Assembly (NCBI RefSeq): GCF_021191695.1
Contig: NZ_JAIWPT010000028.1
Coordinates: 1 to 35,638, forward strand
DNA: 35,638 bases
Origin: Proluteimonas luteida
Lineage (GTDB): Bacteria > Pseudomonadota > Gammaproteobacteria > Xanthomonadales > Xanthomonadaceae
Direction: 5' to 3'
This document shows, piece after piece, positions 1 through 7,699 of the stretch (position 1 is its first letter; every line of letters begins with the position of its first letter). The notes under the pieces were generated by a model. The model was not told the DNA's origin and searched no databases. It saw nothing but the letters and a program-made list of their open reading frames with translations. A program made the position numbers and the translations under genes.

Positions 1-2
1 GG

Positions 3-71
3 AGCACGTATCGGATCGCCCGGATCGACAGCACGACCCGGACGGTGAACGCGGGCCGTTCGCTCGCATGA
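3..71 (+). CDS. 3' end of an unidentified reading frame
   Basis: An open frame enters from the left edge and stops at a TGA at 69-71, leaving 22 residues that end TVNAGRSLA. The fragment is too short for a family assignment. It runs straight into the repeat-rich segment at 71-113, so it could be the C-terminus of a transposase or simply a chance frame. I infer the first only weakly. Sequence to the left of the window is needed. Confidence 0.2.
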   Translation, partial: STYRIARIDSTTRTVNAGRSLA

Positions 72-113
72 CCTGTCCACCATGTCTCCGAACAGGTGTC
101 CACCATGTGTCCG
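71..113. repeat. Short direct and inverted repeats, possible IS-end remnant
   Basis: A 17-nt unit, TGTCCACCATGTNTCCG, occurs twice in direct orientation at 74-90 and 97-113 with one mismatch and a 23-nt period. It is interlocked with a perfect 6-bp inverted repeat, ACCTGT at 71-76 and ACAGGT at 92-97. From memory, segments of this kind flank IS481-type transposase genes in proteobacteria. No transposase is visible here, so the IS origin is inference. Confidence 0.4.
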
Positions 114-140
114 GTCCATACACCCGCGCGCGGGAGAGGG

Positions 141-182
141 GCCAAGGTGTCTTCCGCGTTGCGGAAGACGGGGGGCTTTTTT
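141..182 (+). terminator. Rho-independent terminator upstream of the SCO1 gene
   Basis: GTCTTCCGC (149-157) and GCGGAAGAC (161-169) form a 9-bp stem with a 3-nt loop. The helix may be extended by GCC (141-143) pairing with GGC (174-176) across an internal loop. Six T residues follow at 177-182. It would end transcription coming from the left edge and insulate the SCO1-psd operon. Confidence 0.6.
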
Positions 183-189
183 GGGCAGG

Positions 190-195
190 TATGAT
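190..195 (+). promoter_or_regulatory. Candidate -10 box for the SCO1-psd operon
   Basis: TATGAT at 190-195 lies 26 nt before the ATG at 222, directly after the terminator. No convincing -35 hexamer is present at normal spacing, so the call rests on the -10 box and its position. Confidence 0.3.
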
Positions 196-221
196 GCCGG
201 TCGCCCGACACGGACTGCCCG

Positions 222-890
222 ATGTTCAACCGCACCACCCTCGTCATCCTCGCCATCGCCCTCGCCGGCGGCCTCGGCCTGCTGGCGGCGCAGAAATTCT
301 TCGCCGCCACCGACCCTGCCCGGTCGCAGCCCGCGCTGCAGGTCGTGCAGCTGTATCCGCAGCCGCGCACGCTGCCGGCGTTCGCACTGCAGCAGTCCGA
401 CGGCACCCAGCTGCTGTCTGGCGAACTGGCCGGACACTGGACGCTGGTGTTCATCGGCTTCACCCATTGCCCGGATGTATGCCCGATGACGCTGACCCAC
501 CTCGCGCAGGCGCAACGGCAGTGGGAGGCCCTTCCCGAGGCGACCCGCCCGCGGGTGCTCTTCGTCTCGGTCGACCCGGAACGCGACACCCCGGCGGCAC
601 TCGGCGAGTACGCGCACGCCTTCCATCGCGACACCCTGGCCGCGACCGCGGACATCGCCACGCTGGAGCAGTTCGCGCGTTCGCTGTCGATGGTGTTCGC
701 GAAGGTGCCGCTCGGCGACAGCGCGCCCGAAGGCGCCTACACCGTCGACCACAGCGCCTCGCTGGCGGTACTCGACCCGCAGGGCCGGATGGCCGGGGTG
801 GTCTCGGGCAGCGTGCTCAATGCAGAGACCCCGCAACCCGACGCGATCGCCGCCGACCTGCTGCGCCTGACCGAAGGCGCCACCCCATGA
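222..890 (+). CDS. SCO1/SenC family copper chaperone, membrane anchored
   Basis: The 222-residue protein has an N-terminal hydrophobic segment (about residues 6-24), probably an uncleaved anchor, followed by a thioredoxin-fold domain facing the periplasm. The SCO hallmark is visible: CPDVC at residues 83-87, the conserved VDPERDTP segment near 118-124, and His177 in TVDHS, which together bind copper. Family members deliver copper to the CuA site of cytochrome c oxidase or act as thiol-disulfide reductases on it. No oxidase gene is in the window. The start is the first ATG after the candidate -10 and lacks a strong ribosome binding site. The stop overlaps the psd start by ATGA, so the two are translationally coupled. 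Length and motifs are typical. Confidence 0.9.
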   Translation: MFNRTTLVILAIALAGGLGLLAAQKFFAATDPARSQPALQVVQLYPQPRTLPAFALQQSDGTQLLSGELAGHWTLVFIGFTHCPDVCPMTLTHLAQAQRQWEALPEATRPRVLFVSVDPERDTPAALGEYAHAFHRDTLAATADIATLEQFARSLSMVFAKVPLGDSAPEGAYTVDHSASLAVLDPQGRMAGVVSGSVLNAETPQPDAIAADLLRLTEGATP

Positions 891-1747
891 GCCTCGTCAC
901 CACGCTGACCCACGTGCTGCCGCACCGCACACTGTCGTCGCTGGCGCGGCGGCTGGCGTATTCGCAGAATCCGCGCACCCGACGCTGGCTGATCGACACC
1001 GTCGTGCGCCGTTTCGGCGTCGACCTGTCGGAAGCGGCGAACCCGGACCCGGCCTCGTACGCCAGCTTCAATGCCTTCTTCACCCGCGCGCTGCGCGACG
1101 GCGCGCGCATGCCCGATCCCGATCCCGATGCGCTGCTGATGCCCGCCGACGGCCACATCAGCCAGTGCGGGCCGGTCGACGACGGCCGCATCTTCCAGGC
1201 CAAGGGCCAGTCGTTCACCACAGCCGAACTGCTCGGCGGCGAGGAGGACGCCGCGCCGTTCCGGCACGGCAGCTTCGCCACCGTGTACCTGTCGCCGCGC
1301 GACTACCACCGCGTGCACATGCCGTGGACCGGCACCCTGCGCGAGACCGTGCACGTGCCCGGGCGGCTGTTCAGCGTCGGCACCGATGCCGTCGCGCGGG
1401 TGCCGCGGCTGTTCGCGCGCAACGAGCGGCTGGTCTGCCACTTCGACACCGACTTCGGGCCGATGGTCCAGGTCATGGTCGGCGCGCTGCTGGTGTCGGG
1501 CGTGGAGACGGTCTGGAGCGGCGAGGAGATCCCCGCCTACGGCCGCCGCATCACCCGCAAGGACTACCGCGGCCGCGGCATCGTGCTGGCGCGCTTCGCC
1601 GAGATGGCGCGGTTCAACTACGGCTCGACGGTGATCACCCTGCTGCCGCCCGACGTCGCCGTGCTCGACCCGTCACTGCATGCCGAGCAGCCGGTGCGGC
1701 TGGGCCAGCGGCTGGCGACCCGGCTGCGCTCCCCCGCCTCGCCCTGA
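887..1747 (+). CDS. psd: Phosphatidylserine decarboxylase proenzyme
   Basis: This 286-residue protein converts phosphatidylserine to phosphatidylethanolamine at the inner membrane, the last step of PE synthesis. The self-processing machinery is complete: Asp88 in PADGH, His144 in YHRVHMP, and the cleavage motif GST at 246-248 (in FNYGSTVITLLP), where Ser247 becomes the pyruvoyl group at the alpha-chain start. These line up with Asp90, His147 and Ser254 of the E. coli enzyme. The ATG at 887 overlaps the upstream stop and gives a family-length protein; the open frame extends far upstream but only as a shadow of the SCO1 gene. The next gene begins 2 nt after the stop. No pssA is in view. Confidence 0.96.
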   Translation: MSLVTTLTHVLPHRTLSSLARRLAYSQNPRTRRWLIDTVVRRFGVDLSEAANPDPASYASFNAFFTRALRDGARMPDPDPDALLMPADGHISQCGPVDDGRIFQAKGQSFTTAELLGGEEDAAPFRHGSFATVYLSPRDYHRVHMPWTGTLRETVHVPGRLFSVGTDAVARVPRLFARNERLVCHFDTDFGPMVQVMVGALLVSGVETVWSGEEIPAYGRRITRKDYRGRGIVLARFAEMARFNYGSTVITLLPPDVAVLDPSLHAEQPVRLGQRLATRLRSPASP

Positions 1748-1749
1748 GC

Positions 1750-2733
1750 ATGCGCGGGACGGGAACACGCGGCGCACTGCTGGCCGCAGGCGCCGCGCTG
1801 CTGGTCGCGCTGGCCGGCTGCGGCCGCAAGAGCGAGGCCGAACAGCTTGCCGCGCTGCGCGACAGCTTCACCTACAAGCGCTACCAGCAGGTCTCCGGAC
1901 CGGGACTGCCGGCCGCGGTCGACGCCTATCGCAAGGCGTCCGAACTGGCCGGCGAGCCGGTCGCACCGTTCACCGCCAGCGAGCTGTGCACCGCGCGCGT
2001 GCTGCTGGCCTATGCCGCGCTGTCGGTCGACAAGCAGACCCTGACGATCGCCGAGTCCGACCTGATCGACCGTCACGACTGCGACACGCTGTCGCGTTTC
2101 GCCGCGCAGTCGCTGCGGACCGTCACCTTCCAGCGGCGCGGCTGGCACGCACTGGCGCACGAACACAGCCAGCACGATCCCGCAACGCTCGACGCGGCCC
2201 GGCAGGATGCGATGGCGCAGCTGGCAACGCTGCACCTGGTACTGATCTACGCCGGCGTGATGGACAAGCGGTGGGACGGCGTGGTGCTGCAGGTCGAGGG
2301 ACTGGCCGCGCTGATCGGGACGCCGTGGCTGGGCGACATCGGACGCGCCGCCCTGGACATCCACGAAGGCCGGACACGCGACGGGCTACGACGGATCAAG
2401 CGGCTGAGCGAGAACGAGTACGTGCCCACCGAGGTGCGGACCGAACTGGCCGCGTTCATCGCCGCCATCGAAGCGGAGACCGGCAACCTCGACGACTCGG
2501 CGACGAAACTGCTGCTGCGCATGACCTGGCTGGCGATGCGCCAGTACGGCCCGGACAGCCTGCGCAAGCTGACCGGCTTCGTCGAGGACAACGCCTGGCG
2601 GCGTCTGGCCAGCGCCCCGGCCAACGCGCGCGAACGCCTGGCCGAACACTGGCGCCGCTGGCGTGGCGGCGACGATGCCGATGCCGAAGCGACGTCCGGC
2701 GCGGATGCCTGGACGCAGCCGGCCGCCCCGTAG
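1750..2733 (+). CDS. Uncharacterised lipoprotein coupled to psd
   Basis: This 327-residue protein has a type II signal peptide: a short basic N-terminus, a hydrophobic run, and the lipobox LAGC with the lipidated Cys at residue 24. Gly25 and Arg26 follow, without an inner-membrane retention Asp at +2, so outer-membrane sorting is likely. The mature part looks alpha-helical, with repeated Ala/Leu/Arg-rich segments, and ends in an acidic low-complexity tail. I do not recognise the family. The ATG at 1750 lies 2 nt after the psd stop, so it is probably translated from the same mRNA, which suggests but does not show a role at the envelope. The stop TAG lies in a GTAGGCCGG context resembling the start of the short intergenic repeats described elsewhere. 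Confidence 0.75.
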   Translation: MRGTGTRGALLAAGAALLVALAGCGRKSEAEQLAALRDSFTYKRYQQVSGPGLPAAVDAYRKASELAGEPVAPFTASELCTARVLLAYAALSVDKQTLTIAESDLIDRHDCDTLSRFAAQSLRTVTFQRRGWHALAHEHSQHDPATLDAARQDAMAQLATLHLVLIYAGVMDKRWDGVVLQVEGLAALIGTPWLGDIGRAALDIHEGRTRDGLRRIKRLSENEYVPTEVRTELAAFIAAIEAETGNLDDSATKLLLRMTWLAMRQYGPDSLRKLTGFVEDNAWRRLASAPANARERLAEHWRRWRGGDDADAEATSGADAWTQPAAP

Positions 2734-2767
2734 GCCGGCCCCTGCGCCCGATCCGGCTCCGCGTCGT

Positions 2768-4303
2768 TCAGCGCGTGCAGCCCGCCAGGGTCAGCGTCTG
2801 TCCCTGGCGCACCGTGTAGGCCGGCGCCCGCAGGTTGTTGGCGCGCGCCAGCGTCGTGACCTCGCAGCCGTAGCGTTCGGCGATCCGGCCGAGGGTCTCG
2901 CCGCGGGCGACCCGATGGGTACGCGCCGGCGGCGGCGTGGCCGGTGCCGGTGCCGCAGCGGGCGCCTGCGCCCGGGGGGCGTCTGCCGCAGCCGCCGGCA
3001 ACACCTCGACCGCGCCGGTTCGCACCACGCCGGTCCGCGGCACGCCGTTGACCAGCTCCTGCGCCAGCTGCGCGCGCGGGCCGCTGGTGCACCAGCGCCT
3101 GTACAGCCCGGCCACGCGCACGGTGCCGTTGAGCGTGGTGCCGCGCGGGATCCAGGCGTCGGCCTCGTAGCTGGGATTGAGGTTGCGCAGCACGCGCATG
3201 TAGCCGTCGCGGGTGCCGCCGTTGCCGAGGCAGATCGTCAGCTCGTAGATCGATGCCGGCCGCTCCAGCGTGAATGTCGCCGGCCGCGCGTCGACCTTGG
3301 GGAAGGTCAGGCCGTACTGCTCGGGATGCAGGTACAGCCACGCCGCGGCGATGACCATCGGCACGTAGTCCTTGGTCTCGGCCGGGAACTGGTTGAACAC
3401 CGTCGGGTCCCAGAAGCTGCGGCCGTTGGCCTCGCGGTAGATCCGCAGTGCGCGGCCCTCGCCGCCGTTGTAGGCGGCCAGCCAGTACTCGATCTCCTGG
3501 CCATGCTGGGCGAAGCGTTCGTTGAGATAGACCGCGGCGGCGTCGGCGGCGGCGCGCGGGTCGTAGCGGGTATCGAAGCCGCTGCCGTCCGGGCCGAGGC
3601 CGAAGCGGCGCCCGGTCGCCGGCATGAACTGCAGCGGCCCCGCGGCACCGGCGCGCGAGCGCGCATGCACGCGGCCGTTGGACTCCTTGGCCAGGATGCC
3701 GAACAGCAGCGCCTCCGGCAGGCCGCTGCGCTTGAACGCCGGCGACATCAGGTGCTGCATGTACTGGTAGTTCTCGTGGCTGGTGATCAGCGACACCCGC
3801 ATGTCGGTCAGCCAGCGGCGGATGCCTTCCTGCACCGCCGGGTTGAGCTGGACCATGCGCACGAAGTTCTCGTCCTCGCGCAGCAGCGACGCCGCGCTGG
3901 CGCGCTCGGGCACCGGGCCGGTGGGCATGCCGGTGTCGTCGACGATGGTCAGGTCGCCGTCGTCGCCCGGCACCTGGGCGTCGGCATCGGCCTTGAGCAG
4001 CCGCTTGTAGCTGGTCAGCAGCTGCGACAGGCTGCAGCCGCGTTGCTGTTCGCAGGCGACCATGATGTCTTCCATGTCCTCGAGCGCGGCGTTGCTGGCG
4101 TCGAGCCCGGCGGGGTCGTCGTTGGCCACCTGCAGCAGCGCTTCGCGGTAGCGGGCCTCGGCGGCGAGCATGCGCTGCTGCAGCGCCTCGGCGGCCTCGC
4201 GGTCGCGGCGCGACTGCGCCTGGGCATCGGTGGCGAGGCAGCCCAGCGCCAGCACGGTGGCGATGGCGCAGCTGCGTGCCAGCAGGTTCAGGGGACGGGA
4301 CAT
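2768..4303 (-). CDS. mltD: MltD-like lytic transglycosylase with C-terminal LysM
   Basis: This 511-residue exported enzyme should cleave the glycan strands of peptidoglycan to give 1,6-anhydro-muramyl ends. A signal peptide spans about residues 1-29 (cleavage after ATDAQA). A helical region follows, then a family 1 SLT domain at about 190-330 with catalytic Glu207 in AKESNG, GPLQFMPATG at 222-231 and the AYNGGEGRAL motif at 277-286. A Pro/Ala linker runs from about 437 to 460, and one LysM repeat (462-506, starting THRVARGETLGRIAERYG) should bind glycan. E. coli MltD also pairs an SLT domain with LysM, but is a lipoprotein; here Cys22 is not in a clear lipobox, so anchoring is uncertain. The ATG at 4303 is preferred over an upstream frame extension because it starts the signal peptide. 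Confidence 0.88.
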   Translation of the reverse strand: MSRPLNLLARSCAIATVLALGCLATDAQAQSRRDREAAEALQQRMLAAEARYREALLQVANDDPAGLDASNAALEDMEDIMVACEQQRGCSLSQLLTSYKRLLKADADAQVPGDDGDLTIVDDTGMPTGPVPERASAASLLREDENFVRMVQLNPAVQEGIRRWLTDMRVSLITSHENYQYMQHLMSPAFKRSGLPEALLFGILAKESNGRVHARSRAGAAGPLQFMPATGRRFGLGPDGSGFDTRYDPRAAADAAAVYLNERFAQHGQEIEYWLAAYNGGEGRALRIYREANGRSFWDPTVFNQFPAETKDYVPMVIAAAWLYLHPEQYGLTFPKVDARPATFTLERPASIYELTICLGNGGTRDGYMRVLRNLNPSYEADAWIPRGTTLNGTVRVAGLYRRWCTSGPRAQLAQELVNGVPRTGVVRTGAVEVLPAAAADAPRAQAPAAAPAPATPPPARTHRVARGETLGRIAERYGCEVTTLARANNLRAPAYTVRQGQTLTLAGCTR

Positions 4304-4390
4304 TCGGATCCGGGATCGGCCAGGGGCCGGCAGGGTAGCCCCCGCCGTCGCGGCGCGGCAAGACGACACGCGCGGAGCGTGACCAGTGGC

Positions 4391-4396
4391 TAGAAT
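4391..4396 (+). promoter_or_regulatory. Candidate -10 box for the HerA-like gene
   Basis: TAGAAT at 4391-4396 lies 45 nt before the ATG at 4441, in the divergent gap between the transglycosylase and the ATPase. No good -35 is seen. GGAA just before the ATG can serve as ribosome binding site. Confidence 0.4.
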
Positions 4397-4440
4397 CCAC
4401 GGACACTTTTCTTCCCTTTCCTTCCCCGCACGGAACCTCC

Positions 4441-5934
4441 ATGGACCCGATCTTCGTCGGCAAGGCCGTCACCACGCCCACCTCCGGGCCCGTCTACCTG
4501 CTGCCGAAGTTCGGCAACCGCCACGGGCTGGTCGCCGGCGCCACCGGCACCGGCAAGACGGTGACGCTGATGACGCTGGCCGAGGGGTTCTCGCGGATCG
4601 GCGTGCCGGTGTTCATGGCCGACGTCAAGGGCGACGTCGCCGGGCTGGCGGTGGCCGGCGACATCGGCGAGAAGCTGCAGCAGCGCGCCGCCGAGCTCGG
4701 CATCGACGGCTACGCGGGCGAGGCCAGCCCGGTGCTGTTCTGGGACCTGTACGGCAAGTCCGGCCACCCGGTGCGCACCACCGTCAGCGAGATGGGCCCG
4801 ACCCTGCTCGGCCGCATCCTCGAACTCAACGACACCCAGTCCGGGGTGCTCGACATCGTGTTCAAGCTGGCCGACGACCGCGGTCTGCTGCTGCTCGACC
4901 TCGACGACCTGCGCGCGCTGCTGAACCTGGTCGCCGAGGAGCGCAAGACGGTCTCGACCGAGTACGGCCTGGTCAGCGCCCAGTCGATCGCCGCGATCCA
5001 GCGCGCGCTGCTGCGGCTCGACCAGGACGGCGGCCAGCACTTCTTCGGCGAGCCGGCGCTGGAACTGGCCGACCTGATGCGCACCAGCACCAACGGCCGC
5101 GGCGTCATCGGCATCCTCGCCGCCGACCAGCTGGTGCTCAAGCCGCGCCTGTACTCGACCTTCCTGCTGTGGCTGCTGTCGGAGCTGTTCGAGACGCTGC
5201 CGGAAGTCGGCGACCTGGACAAGCCGAAGCTGGTGTTCGTGTTCGACGAGGCCCACCTGCTGTTCAACGATGCCCCGGCCGCGCTGCAGCAGCGCGTCGA
5301 GCAGGTGGTGCGGCTGGTGCGCTCCAAGGGCGTGGGCGTGTACTTCTGCTCGCAGTTCCCCGACGACGTGCCGGGCAACATCCTCGGCCAGCTCGGCAAC
5401 CGCGTGCAGCACGCCCTGCGCGCCTTCACCCCGCGCGACCAGAAGGCGGTGCGCACCGCGGCCGAGACCTTCGTCCCGAACCCGGCGCTGGATGTCGCCA
5501 GCGCGATCTCGCAGCTCGGCACCGGCGAGGCCTTGACCTCGATGCTGCTCGACAAGGGCGTGCCGGCACCGGTCGAGCGCACCCTGATCGCGCCGCCGCG
5601 CTGCCGCATGGGCGCGATCACCGATGCCGAACGCCAGCAGGTACGCAACGGCAGCCCGGTCGGCGGCAAGTACGACACCGCGGTCAACCGCGAGTCGGCC
5701 GCCGAGCTGCTGGCCCGGCGCGCCCAGGCGGCGACCGACGAGGCGGCCGCGCCGCCGGCCAAGGGCAGCGGGAAGCAGGCCGCCGAGGAAGGCGGCATCG
5801 GCCGCACGATCAACGAGTTCCTGTTCGGCACCAGCCGCCGCCAGGGCGTGGTGCAGGCCGCCGGCAAGCAGGCCACGCGCACGATCACCAACCGCATCGT
5901 CCGCAACATCCTCGGCAGCATCAAGCTCAAGTGA
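4441..5934 (+). CDS. HerA-like ATPase of the DUF853 (YjgR) type
   Basis: This 497-residue cytoplasmic protein is a FtsK/HerA-type RecA-fold ATPase. Walker A is GATGTGKT at 33-40 and Walker B is VFVFDEAH at 265-272 (Asp269, Glu270). PVFMADVKGDVAGL at about 56-69 is typical of the family, as is the C-terminal NEFLFGTSRR segment. The conserved bacterial family (E. coli YjgR) is annotated as helicase HerA-like, but its substrate is not settled. Archaeal HerA works with NurA nuclease; no nuclease gene lies beside it. The ATG directly follows GGAACCTCC. The C-terminal third carries an Ala/Lys-rich linker near 430-455. greB follows after 25 nt, so co-transcription is possible. Confidence 0.88.
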   Translation: MDPIFVGKAVTTPTSGPVYLLPKFGNRHGLVAGATGTGKTVTLMTLAEGFSRIGVPVFMADVKGDVAGLAVAGDIGEKLQQRAAELGIDGYAGEASPVLFWDLYGKSGHPVRTTVSEMGPTLLGRILELNDTQSGVLDIVFKLADDRGLLLLDLDDLRALLNLVAEERKTVSTEYGLVSAQSIAAIQRALLRLDQDGGQHFFGEPALELADLMRTSTNGRGVIGILAADQLVLKPRLYSTFLLWLLSELFETLPEVGDLDKPKLVFVFDEAHLLFNDAPAALQQRVEQVVRLVRSKGVGVYFCSQFPDDVPGNILGQLGNRVQHALRAFTPRDQKAVRTAAETFVPNPALDVASAISQLGTGEALTSMLLDKGVPAPVERTLIAPPRCRMGAITDAERQQVRNGSPVGGKYDTAVNRESAAELLARRAQAATDEAAAPPAKGSGKQAAEEGGIGRTINEFLFGTSRRQGVVQAAGKQATRTITNRIVRNILGSIKLK

Positions 5935-5959
5935 TGGATCGCGGGACGGAAATCGCGCG

Positions 5960-6466
5960 ATGAGCCGCTGGCGCCCGCCGCCGGAGAAGAGCACCGCACT
6001 GGTGACGCCCGCCGGCCATGCCCGGCTGAAGGCCGAGCTGGACGACCTGTGGCGCGTGCGCCGGCCCGAGGTCGTGCGCGCCCTGTCGGCTGCCGCGGCC
6101 GAGGGCGACCGCTCCGAGAACGCCGAGTACACCTACCGCAAGAAGCAGCTCGGCGAGATCGACCGGCGCGTGCGCTACCTGAGCAGGCGGCTGGAGGCGC
6201 TGAAGGTCGTCGACACGGTGCCGAGCGACCCCGATGCGGTGTTCTTCGGCGCCCGTGTCGAGGTCGAGCATCTCGACAGCGGCGAGCTGTCGCGCTACCG
6301 CATCGTCGGTCCCGACGAGACCGATGCCAGACAGGGCTGGATCAGCATCGATTCGCCGCTGGCGCGCGCGATGCTGAAGAAGCGCATCGACGACGAGTTC
6401 GAGGCGGCGCTGCCGGGCGGCATCGCGCGCTTCGCCGTGGTCGCGGTCGACTACGACAGCGACTGA
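5960..6466 (+). CDS. greB: Transcription elongation factor GreB
   Basis: This 168-residue protein rescues backtracked RNA polymerase by inserting its coiled coil into the secondary channel and stimulating transcript cleavage. The N-terminal coiled coil spans about 14-82, with the tip sequence GDRSENAEYTYRKKQL at 49-64; Asp50 and Glu53 are the acidic tip residues. The YTYRKKQLGEIDRRVR stretch favours GreB over GreA. The C-terminal FKBP-like domain runs from about 90 to 165. The ATG at 5960 is chosen because the frame upstream is antisense-like low-complexity sequence and because GreB proteins begin at this point. It lies 25 nt after the HerA-like gene and 7 nt before the next lipoprotein gene. 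Confidence 0.95.
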   Translation: MSRWRPPPEKSTALVTPAGHARLKAELDDLWRVRRPEVVRALSAAAAEGDRSENAEYTYRKKQLGEIDRRVRYLSRRLEALKVVDTVPSDPDAVFFGARVEVEHLDSGELSRYRIVGPDETDARQGWISIDSPLARAMLKKRIDDEFEAALPGGIARFAVVAVDYDSD

Positions 6467-6473
6467 CGCCCGC

Positions 6474-7112
6474 ATGGGCCGGTCCGGACATCGCCACGGC
6501 ATATCCGCCCGCCGCAGGGCCGCGTGGCGGCCTCGCCTGCTCGCAGTGGTGCTTGCGGCAATGGCCCTGACGGCTTGCGGACGCGATTCCCCGCCACCGC
6601 CCGCCGGGTCCGCCGCGCCCATCGCGGGTGCGGCGGCGCCTCCCGCCCTGCCGGACGCGGAAGCGACGAAACGCCAGGCCCACGCCGCGCTCGCGCGCCA
6701 ACTGCGCGCCTTCCCGGTCCAGCGCACCCCGGCCGCACACGACGGCCCGACCTCCGCCCGCATGGCTGCCGATGACGAACGCCTGCGGCTCGGCGCGTTC
6801 TGGAGGGTCCGCACCGACACCCATCATTTCAATGCCGACTTCCACGCCCGCGCCGAGGCGGTGCTGGCATTGCCCGGCGACGGCAGCACCGCCGCCGACG
6901 CCGCGCTGCGGCGACTGCTCGACACCGTCGATCGCCGCCTGCCGGCGTGGCAGGCACTGGTCGACTACAACGCCGCGGAACGCATGCGCGACGACGGCGG
7001 TGAGGGCGGCCGGCAACTGCTGCCGGGCTGCATCGCCGCGATCGACGCGATCGAGGCCGCGGCATGGGCCTATATCGAAACGGCCACCGACCGCACGCCT
7101 GACCACGCGTAG
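6474..7112 (+). CDS. Small lipoprotein, distantly YiiG/DUF3829-like
   Basis: This 212-residue protein has a long basic N-region, a hydrophobic core and the lipobox LTAC with the lipidated Cys at residue 35, followed by a Pro-rich linker. The C-terminal part contains LVDYNAAERMRDDGG then GRQLLPG. From memory this resembles the YNxxxxxxDD...G..L segment of YiiG-type (DUF3829) lipoproteins of unknown function, but that resemblance is weak. The start 7 nt after the greB stop gives the signal sequence, though the N-region is longer than usual. It is probably the last gene of the HerA-greB unit. Function unknown. Confidence 0.7.
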   Translation: MGRSGHRHGISARRRAAWRPRLLAVVLAAMALTACGRDSPPPPAGSAAPIAGAAAPPALPDAEATKRQAHAALARQLRAFPVQRTPAAHDGPTSARMAADDERLRLGAFWRVRTDTHHFNADFHARAEAVLALPGDGSTAADAALRRLLDTVDRRLPAWQALVDYNAAERMRDDGGEGGRQLLPGCIAAIDAIEAAAWAYIETATDRTPDHA

Positions 7113-7137
7113 GAACGCGCGCGGAGACCACGGGGGC

Positions 7138-7170
7138 ACCGCGTACGTCGGCGGCGTGAGGCCGACCTGC
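7138..7170. repeat. REP-like intergenic repeat, copy 1
   Basis: This 33-nt segment matches 11198-11230 at 27 of 33 positions. Its core is an imperfect palindrome, GTCGGC at 7147-7152 and GCCGAC at 7161-7166, and it runs on into CCGACCTGCCGTCG (7162-7175), which recurs at 29351-29364. It lies after the lipoprotein gene, in a 173-nt gap between convergent genes that otherwise holds nothing recognisable but the palindrome at 7238. Confidence 0.5.
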
Positions 7171-7237
7171 CGTCGCGCAATGCCTTCGGGCCACGGCGGA
7201 CGCTGCCGGACTCCGCAGTCGCGCCTCCCGGCCGCCC

Positions 7238-7262
7238 GTAGGTCGGGGCGATGCCCCCGACA
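7238..7262. repeat. REP-like palindrome, GTAGGTCGGGG type
   Basis: GTCGGGG (7242-7248) pairs with CCCCGAC (7255-7261) across 6 nt, preceded by GTAG. It lies between the 3' ends of two convergent genes and has no T-run, so it is more like a REP element than a factor-independent terminator. It may still stabilise 3' ends. Confidence 0.5.
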
Positions 7263-7285
7263 CTGCAGTGCGAGGCGCTCCGCGA

Positions 7286-7699
7286 TCAGTCGACGCGCTG
7301 CATCTCGAAGATGCCCGAGTCGGACACGGCGGTGAAATAACCCGTCGTCGAGGTGAAGTCCTTGTCCTCGAACCGCGTGCCCGGTGCCACGCTGCACAGC
7401 AGGAACGCGGGCGAGACCGCACATTGCAGGCCCGCTTCCGGGGCCACGCCCGGGAACAGCCCGGCCAGCTCGAGCCCGGTGACCGGCAGCAGCGCCAGGC
7501 CTTCGCCGCGGAACCGCGCCAGCCAGCCGCGGCCTTCCGCCGTCACCCGCAACTCCCCGCCCACGGGCATGCCCGCAGCCGCATCGCCGACCGGGCGGTA
7601 GACGCCGCTAAGCCGGTCCAGCGCACTCGCCTGCGGCGACGTCAGCGCGCAGGCCAGCAACAAGGCGACCGGTGCATGCTTCATCAGTGCGCGCTTCAC
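7286..7699 (-). CDS. Small exported protein of unknown function, coupled to rimO
   Basis: This 137-residue protein has an N-terminal hydrophobic signal ending near SPQASA (about residue 26). A mature domain of about 110 residues contains Gly-rich strands and two Cys, in LQCAVS and LLCSV, that could form a disulfide. I do not recognise the family. The start is called as GTG at 7699-7697, which overlaps the rimO stop as GTGA and is preceded by a strong GAGGAGG at good spacing. An in-frame ATG 15 nt further in (7684) has no ribosome binding site. It is therefore likely co-translated with rimO, although periplasmic location makes a direct partnership with that cytoplasmic enzyme unlikely. Confidence 0.7.
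   Translation of the reverse strand: MKRALMKHAPVALLLACALTSPQASALDRLSGVYRPVGDAAAGMPVGGELRVTAEGRGWLARFRGEGLALLPVTGLELAGLFPGVAPEAGLQCAVSPAFLLCSVAPGTRFEDKDFTSTTGYFTAVSDSGIFEMQRVD

Noticed and set aside
2247..4481. A 744-codon minus-strand frame
   Set aside because: It is a shifted frame over the lytic transglycosylase and the end of the psd-linked lipoprotein; Arg/Pro/Ala-rich with no recognisable domain.
4390..6132. A 580-codon minus-strand frame
   Set aside because: It is antisense to the HerA-like ATPase, whose Walker motifs identify the real coding strand.
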